This document shows positions 58,749 to 64,000 of a stretch of DNA of 64,000 bases, one piece after another. Under the pieces are notes generated by a model. It worked only from the letters and a program-made list of their open reading frames with translations, made no database searches and was not told the DNA's origin. The stretch is taken from NCBI RefSeq assembly GCF_051513965.1, contig NZ_CP195847.1, forward strand, positions 1,488,001 through 1,552,000, read 5' to 3'. This DNA is from Paramicrobacterium sp051513965 (GTDB lineage Bacteria > Actinomycetota > Actinomycetes > Actinomycetales > Microbacteriaceae). Numbering within the stretch: position 1 is the first letter of the stretch; each line of letters opens with the position of its first letter. Made by a program: the position numbers and the translations under genes.

Positions 58749-61700
58749 GGTCTCCGTTCCGGTTGCGGCTGACAGCGATCGCGACTGCTCCCGCGTTAGC
58801 GAAGTCTTCAGCGCCCACCTTGTGAACATGTTCGGGTACCGTCGGCGCTTCTGCCCTGACCTGTTCTTCAAGTTCTCCAGTGGCATCGATTTCGGATGCC
58901 GCGTAGGTGCGGAACTCCGTTGCGAGCGTCTCTGCCGCTAGGTCCACCCCGCTGACGGAGCGCACAGCGCGGGCATCCTCATCGCTCTCGAAGATGAGCG
59001 TCAGAGTAATGCGATCGCTAACGTCGAAGCCGGCGGCCTTTCGAGTGTCTTGAACGGCACGCACCATGTCACGCACCAGTCCCTCTGCTTCCAACTCCGC
59101 GTTGCTCGATGTGTCGAGAATGGCGAAGCCTGCGTCGCTCAGAAGCCCGATCTCGGTGGCGTCCTCGGTGTCCGCGGCCTCAAGGATCAAGCTGTACTCG
59201 CCCTCGACGAGTTCAATACCGCCCGCGACGACGATGCCGTCACGCTCGGACCAGTCTCCGCTCTTCGCAGCGCGGATCACCTGCTGCACCTGCTTGCCGA
59301 GACGAGGCCCGGCAGCACGCGCGTTGACCGAGAGACGACTCGTCACTCCGTATTCCGATGCGCTCGAGTCGGTGAGTTCAACCAATCTGATGTGCTTGAC
59401 GTTGAGTTCCTCCCGGAGGATGCCTTCAAAGGGCGCAAGCGTCGTCGCATCCGGTGTGACCACCGTCAGCTCTGCGAGCGGCAGTCGAACGCGACGCCCC
59501 GCCTGCTTTCTCAACGCCTGACCGACGGAGCTGATCTCCCTGATGCGGTCCATCGCTTCAACGAGAGCGTCGTCCTCGGGGAATTCCTCAGGTGAGGGCC
59601 AGTCCGTGAGGTGGACGCTCCGCTCCCCCGTCAGGCCTTTCCACACGTGCTCCGTGATGAGCGGAAGCAACGGAGCTGCGACGCGACAGAGCGTTTCAAG
59701 CACTGTGTACAGCGTGTCGAAAGCCTCGCGTCCGTTGCCGTCCGCATCGACGCCGGTCCAGAAGCGGTCTCGGGACCGACGTACGTACCAGTTCGTGAGC
59801 ACATCCGCGAAGTCACGCAGGCGGGTCGAGGCGACCGTGGAATCGAACTCCTCAAGGTCCCCCGTGACCTGGGCCACAAGCTGACGCAGCTTTGCCAGGA
59901 TGTAGCGGTCGAGCACATCCTCGGAATCTGTCCGTGCCTCGGCCTCGTAACCGCCCGACTTCGCAGAGTTTGCGTACAGCGAGAAGAAGTACCAGGTGTT
60001 CCAGAGCGGCAGCAGAAGCTGTCGAACGCCCTCGCGGATGCCGGCCTCGGTAACGATCAGATTGCCGCCTCGAAGGACCGAACTGGACATCAGGAACCAG
60101 CGCATCGCATCCGAGCCGTCACGATCGAAGACCTCGTTCACATCCGGATAGTTACGAAGCGACTTCGACATCTTCTGGCCATCGCTGCCGAGCACGATCC
60201 CGTGGCTCACTACGTTCTTGAACGCCGGACGGTCGAAGAGCGCAGTCGAGAGAACGTGCAGGAGGTAGAACCACCCGCGCGTCTGCCCGATGTACTCGAC
60301 AATGAAGTCCGCCGGATTGTGCGAGTCGAACCAGTCGCGATTCTCGAAGGGATAGTGCACCTGCGCGTATGGCATCGACCCGGAGTCGAACCAGACGTCG
60401 AAGACATCGGGGATGCGTCGCATCGTCGACGCTCCGGTCGGATCGTCTGGGTTCGGTCGCGTGAGCTCGTCGATATACGGCCGGTGAAGATCGATCGGAC
60501 GCACCCCGAAGTCTCGTTCGATCTCGTCCAGCGAGCCGTACACATCCACGCGTGGATACTGCGGGTCGTCGCTCTTCCATACTGGGATCGGCGAACCCCA
60601 ATATCGGTTTCTACTGATCGACCAATCGCGAGCATTCGCCACCCACTTGCCGAACTGCCCGTGCTTCACATTGTCAGGCACCCACGAGATCTCCTCGTTT
60701 ACCTCGACCATACGATCACGGAATTCCGTCACCCGAACAAACCAACTCGACACGGCCTTGTAGATGAGAGGGTTCCGGCAACGCCAGCAGTGAGGGTAGG
60801 AGTGCTCGTAGCTCGCCTGCCGCAGGAGGCGCCCTCGGTCACGGAGCAGTCGCGTGAGCGGCTTGTTCGCGTCGGACCAAAGCTGCCCGGCGACGTCCGT
60901 CACACTCGCAAGGAATTTTCCGCCTTCGTCAAGTGAAAGGATCACAGGGATGCCCGCAGCTTCGCAGACGCGCTGGTCATCCTCACCGTAGGCGGGCGCC
61001 TGATGCACGATTCCCGTGCCGTCGCTGGTGGTGACGTAGTCGTCCGTGAGGATCTGCCAGGCATTCTGGGTGCCCCACACCTGCGAATCTTCGTAGTAAT
61101 CGAAGAGAGGCTCGTACAACACACCGCGAAGATCAGCTCCATGCACAGTTGCACGCACTGCAGAGATCGCCTCGTCTGCACTCTCGTATCCGAGGTCCTT
61201 GGCGTAGCCGCCGACGAGCTGGGTTGCGAGTAGATACTCTCGCCGACCGCCGCTCACATCCGCCGTTTGCGAATCTGCGGCACCGTTCGGCCCTTCCGGA
61301 ACCACCGCGTATTCAATGTCCGGGCCGACCACGAGTGCGAGGTTCGTAGGAAGGGTCCACGGCGTCGTCGTCCACGCGAGCGCTCTCACGCCCGCCAGTC
61401 CGAGGCCATCAGCCTTCGTCCCCGTCAAGGGGAATGTCACCGTCACCGTCTGGTCCTGGCGCATTTTGTATACGTCATCGTCCATGCGGAGCTCGTGGTT
61501 CGAGAGCGGCGTCTGGTCACGCCAGCAGTACGGCAGAACGCGATATCCCTCGTACGCGAGGCCCCTGTCATAAAGGGTCTTGAACGCCCAGAGAACGCTC
61601 TCCATGAACGTGATGTCCAGCGTCTTGTAATCGTTGTCGAAGTCGACCCAGCGCGCCTGCCTCGTCACGTAGGTCCGCCACTCATCCGTGTAGTGGAGAA

Positions 61701-62109
61701 CCGAGGAGCGCGCAGCTTCATTGAACGCCGCGATACCCATCTCCTCGATCTGGCTCTTGTCCGTGATGCCCAGCTGGCGCTCAGCCTCGAGCTCTGCGGG
61801 CAACCCGTGAGTGTCCCATCCAAATCGACGGTGAACCTGCTTGCCACGCATCGTCTGGAATCGCGGGAAGAGATCTTTCGCGTAGCCCGTCAACAAGTGG
61901 CCGTAGTGCGGCAATCCGTTCGCGAATGGAGGCCCATCGTAGAAGACCCACTCCGGGGCACCTTCGCGTTGTGCGATGGATGCGGCGAACGTATCGTCTT
62001 TCTCCCAGAAGTCGAGCACCTGCGTCTCGATATCAGGGAAGGTCGGCGACGGCGTGACGCCGAACGCGGCTCCGTCATGCGGCGTGCCATTCGACTTAGG
62101 GTACGACAT
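58741..62109 (-). CDS. ileS: Isoleucyl-tRNA synthetase
   Basis: This class I enzyme charges tRNA-Ile and edits valine. The HIGH motif is HYGH near residue 69 and the KMSKS motif is QKMSKSLRNYPD near residue 650. The length of 1122 residues and the lack of the C-terminal zinc finger of type 1 enzymes suggest the eukaryote-like type 2, which is common in actinobacteria and less sensitive to mupirocin; this is an inference. It is controlled by a T-box leader and is followed by folC. Confidence 0.94.
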   Translation of the reverse strand: MSYPKSNGTPHDGAAFGVTPSPTFPDIETQVLDFWEKDDTFAASIAQREGAPEWVFYDGPPFANGLPHYGHLLTGYAKDLFPRFQTMRGKQVHRRFGWDTHGLPAELEAERQLGITDKSQIEEMGIAAFNEAARSSVLHYTDEWRTYVTRQARWVDFDNDYKTLDITFMESVLWAFKTLYDRGLAYEGYRVLPYCWRDQTPLSNHELRMDDDVYKMRQDQTVTVTFPLTGTKADGLGLAGVRALAWTTTPWTLPTNLALVVGPDIEYAVVPEGPNGAADSQTADVSGGRREYLLATQLVGGYAKDLGYESADEAISAVRATVHGADLRGVLYEPLFDYYEDSQVWGTQNAWQILTDDYVTTSDGTGIVHQAPAYGEDDQRVCEAAGIPVILSLDEGGKFLASVTDVAGQLWSDANKPLTRLLRDRGRLLRQASYEHSYPHCWRCRNPLIYKAVSSWFVRVTEFRDRMVEVNEEISWVPDNVKHGQFGKWVANARDWSISRNRYWGSPIPVWKSDDPQYPRVDVYGSLDEIERDFGVRPIDLHRPYIDELTRPNPDDPTGASTMRRIPDVFDVWFDSGSMPYAQVHYPFENRDWFDSHNPADFIVEYIGQTRGWFYLLHVLSTALFDRPAFKNVVSHGIVLGSDGQKMSKSLRNYPDVNEVFDRDGSDAMRWFLMSSSVLRGGNLIVTEAGIREGVRQLLLPLWNTWYFFSLYANSAKSGGYEAEARTDSEDVLDRYILAKLRQLVAQVTGDLEEFDSTVASTRLRDFADVLTNWYVRRSRDRFWTGVDADGNGREAFDTLYTVLETLCRVAAPLLPLITEHVWKGLTGERSVHLTDWPSPEEFPEDDALVEAMDRIREISSVGQALRKQAGRRVRLPLAELTVVTPDATTLAPFEGILREELNVKHIRLVELTDSSASEYGVTSRLSVNARAAGPRLGKQVQQVIRAAKSGDWSERDGIVVAGGIELVEGEYSLILEAADTEDATEIGLLSDAGFAILDTSSNAELEAEGLVRDMVRAVQDTRKAAGFDVSDRITLTLIFESDEDARAVRSVSGVDLAAETLATEFRTYAASEIDATGELEEQVRAEAPTVPEHVHKVGAEDFANAGAVAIAVSRNRNGDHD

Positions 62110-62299
62110 TCTTCTCCTGCAGGTCGGTCTTCTCTCCTGCGAGGACGGCGATGCCGCGGTACCACCTCACTTGCCCGCGCATGCGGGCCGCTCGTTCTTT
62201 GGCTGTGACGGGCCAGACCCGTTCGGTTCTACTGAGCCAGCGGCCGTTCTTCCGAAGACTCCCCGGTGATAGCCGGTTCATAGTCGCTGACAGCATTCT
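62110..62299 (-). promoter_or_regulatory. T-box riboswitch before ileS (translational type)
   Basis: The leader begins near a TAGAAT box (62294-62299) and spans about 175 nt. An ultrashort stem I holds the specifier triplet ATC (62268-62270), matching isoleucine. AGTAGAACCGAACGGG is the stem II region, and GAGGTGGTACCGCGG (62154-62168) is the conserved T-box/antisequestrator. The GGAG runs just before the ATG can pair with CCTC upstream, so uncharged tRNA would free the ribosome-binding site. This fits the translational ileS T-boxes of actinobacteria. Confidence 0.93.
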
Positions 62300-62334
62300 A
62301 CCTTCTGCAGAGCGCGTCAGAGGACACCGGGTCT

Positions 62335-62937
62335 TCAGACGAAGACTGGTCGAAAACCGGTGCACACCGGGTCGATGGCATCCCACATGTATTCAGAGAG
62401 AGGATGCCGTGACACGCCGGCGTTCGCCCATTGGGAAGCCGCAGCGGCGGCAGCCGCCGTGATCGACACTGCCGCGGCTTTCGCTCTCGGGGCTGTCGAC
62501 TCTGAGACCCGGTTCTCCACATACCTTTCGAGCACACGGCTCACAGCAAGCACACGCGCCAGCCCGGAAGCCTGGAGTTCGTCGCGGAGTCCCATCAGGT
62601 CCGTCTGTGTGAACGCCCATGGCACGCGAGAGGCCGGCACATCGGACGTGACAGAGATCAGAGCATCGTGCACGTCGTCGATGACGTTTCCGGATGCCTC
62701 TGTCCGAGCCAGCACCCCATCGAGAGCGCCGATCATCTCATCGAGGTCAACCCAGAGCACATCGCTCTTCGCGTCGAAGTAGTTGAAGAACGTGTTGCGG
62801 CTCACTCCAGCCCGCAGAGCGATCTCGTCGACCGTGGTGCCGTCGTACGTCTGCTCCAGAAACAGCTCTGCGGCCGCCTCCTCGAGCGTGCGCCGTGACG
62901 ACCGGCGGGGGCGACCAACCCCTCTCTTCTCTGCCAT
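62335..62937 (-). CDS. TetR/AcrR-family transcriptional regulator
   Basis: The 200-residue protein has a basic N-terminal arm, a TetR helix-turn-helix (VDEIALRAGVSRNTFFNYF, residues 36-54) and a helical ligand domain. The C-terminus ends near PVCTGFRPVFV. It is divergent from the solute-binding lipoprotein gene with 99 bp between, so it may control that gene and itself. The start ATG has GGGAGGAG upstream. The inducer is unknown. Confidence 0.88.
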   Translation of the reverse strand: MAEKRGVGRPRRSSRRTLEEAAAELFLEQTYDGTTVDEIALRAGVSRNTFFNYFDAKSDVLWVDLDEMIGALDGVLARTEASGNVIDDVHDALISVTSDVPASRVPWAFTQTDLMGLRDELQASGLARVLAVSRVLERYVENRVSESTAPRAKAAAVSITAAAAAAASQWANAGVSRHPLSEYMWDAIDPVCTGFRPVFV

Positions 62938-63036
62938 AGCGTGAGCTCCTCCCGTGGCGCTCTCATTCTGTCATAGGCTTGTTTAATAGACCCCATCCAG
63001 TAACAGGTGTCCGAACTCCCGAAAGGCTCTCCTCCC

Positions 63037-64000
63037 ATGCGCTTCTCGTCGCTCGTGAGACTCGTGACAGTCAGTGCGACTGCGGCTCTCGTCCCTTCCG
63101 GCTGCAGTGCAGCTGACTCTGTCGACGCTGACAAACCTGTCTCTGGTGGAACATTCGTATACGCGACCGGAGACGCTGAGCCGGACTGCCTCGACCCGCA
63201 CGTGGGAGGCAACTACCCCCAGGCCCTCGCTGGAGGGCAGGTTATCGAGTCTCTCGTCTCCCGAAATGCAGATGGCACGATTATCCCCTGGCTCGCCACC
63301 GACTGGACGGTCTCCGAAGATGGCCTGACATGGGACTTCACACTGCGCGACGATGTCGCTTTCACGGATGGAACACCGTTCGACGCGGACGCGGTCGCAG
63401 CGAACATCGCTCATCTGCAGGACCCGGAGACGGCCTCATCAACCGGCTATCTCGCAGTGCAGAAAATCGAATCTGTCGAGTCAGTCGACGCCACGCATGC
63501 ACGCTTCCATCTCTCGTCGCCGGACAGTGCACTCCTCGAGTCGCTGTCCCAGACCTGGGTCGGAATCGAGTCTCCCGCAGGCATCAAACGTGGAATGGAT
63601 GAGAACTGCGAGTCACCGATTGGGACCGGACCCTTCACCGTGGATGAGTGGGTTCACCAAGATCACATCACATTCATCAGGAACGACGATTACAACTCAG
63701 CACCGGCCGATGCCGAGAACGACGGACCCGCAGAATTCGACTCGATCGAATGGCGCTTCATCCCCGATGCCGCTTCTCGCTACGCCGCTCTCCAGAGCGG
63801 CGACGTCGACATGATCGACAACGTTCAGCCTGATGTACTCGCGCAAGCGCAGAAAGACGGCAACTTCACAGTGCTTGACGCGCCCCGAACAGGGGCATCC
63901 AACCGTCTTGAGCTCAACGCGGGCAAAGCACCGTTCGATGATCCCAAGGTGAGAGAGGCCTTCGCAACGGGAATTGACATCAATGCGGGCATCTCGTCGC
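63037..64000 (+). CDS. ABC transporter solute-binding lipoprotein, peptide/nickel type (partial)
   Basis: The N-terminal ~321 residues are present; the gene is cut by the window end. A signal peptide with a Cys at residue 23 (LVPSGC) suggests a lipoprotein, though Pro is unusual at the -3 position. The body matches SBP_bac_5: GGTFVYATGDAEPDCLDPH, then VSEDGLTWDFTLRDDVAFTDG and the later PFTVDEWV. It would bind peptides or nickel-type ligands on the outer membrane face. The permease genes presumably lie to the right. The divergent TetR gene may regulate it. Confidence 0.88.
   Translation, partial: MRFSSLVRLVTVSATAALVPSGCSAADSVDADKPVSGGTFVYATGDAEPDCLDPHVGGNYPQALAGGQVIESLVSRNADGTIIPWLATDWTVSEDGLTWDFTLRDDVAFTDGTPFDADAVAANIAHLQDPETASSTGYLAVQKIESVESVDATHARFHLSSPDSALLESLSQTWVGIESPAGIKRGMDENCESPIGTGPFTVDEWVHQDHITFIRNDDYNSAPADAENDGPAEFDSIEWRFIPDAASRYAALQSGDVDMIDNVQPDVLAQAQKDGNFTVLDAPRTGASNRLELNAGKAPFDDPKVREAFATGIDINAGISS

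Noticed and set aside
62096..62386. 96-codon frame across the ileS leader
   Set aside because: It crosses the T-box structure, which is clearly conserved in sequence, and has no family match.

Overview
The window is GC-rich DNA from an actinobacterium, most probably a Microbacteriaceae relative (Microbacterium-like). The gene order (dusB-dgt-dnaG, cydABDC, obgE-proB-proA-nadD-rsfS, hrcA-dnaJ-rsmE-HIT-phoH-ybeY-hlyC-era-uppS-type housekeeping neighbours), an IS1249-type insertion sequence, an ultrashort-stem T-box before ileS and many apparently leaderless genes all fit. The genus is an inference; no rRNA gene is present.

Layout. 1-2.1 kb: end of a GT4 glycosyltransferase, a DMT permease and peptide deformylase. 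2.0-3.3 kb: a complete IS1249-type element that cuts into a small membrane-protein ORF and abuts tRNA-Asn. 3.5-12.9 kb (mostly minus strand): an orphan OppD-like ATPase, dnaG, dgt, dusB, a DsbA-like protein, uppS, recO and leuA with a leucine-rich leader peptide. 13-24.7 kb: a NarL-type two-component system, then era, a CNNM/CorC-type protein, ybeY, phoH, HIT, rsmE, dnaJ and hrcA with a CIRCE operator; after a DUF4870 protein with a 21-bp tandem repeat come hemW and DUF1990. 24.7-33.7 kb: lepA, rpsT, holA, comEC, comEA, leuS. 33.8-39.5 kb: the cytochrome bd operon cydABDC.

39.5-43.8 kb is the most unusual part. Three perfect 17-bp inverted repeats lie between cydA and a divergent blaI-like repressor gene. 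blaI is followed by an M56 metallopeptidase and then by DedA, App1-type phosphatase and FUSC membrane genes. 43.8-46.2 kb holds ychJ, pabB, a degraded second copy of the IS1249-type element and tRNA-Ala. 46.3-52.8 kb: rsfS, a Ser/Glu-rich membrane-anchored protein, nadD, a small membrane protein, proA, proB, obgE, rpmA, rplU. 53-62.3 kb: DUF4031, RNase E/G, VKOR, ndk, DUF4233, folC and ileS with a T-box. 62.3-64 kb: a TetR regulator divergent from a solute-binding lipoprotein cut by the window end.

Most genes serve translation, tRNA and ribosome quality control, replication and core metabolism. The accessory content is the two IS copies, the unassigned DNA at 45.5-46.0 kb and the BlaI/M56 envelope cluster. 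No CRISPR array, prophage or recognisable defence system was seen. The clearest new-looking signals are regulatory: the BlaI-type operator triplet shared by cydABDC and blaI, the leaderless leuA leader peptide, and a recurrent TAnnnT box about 6 nt before start codons.
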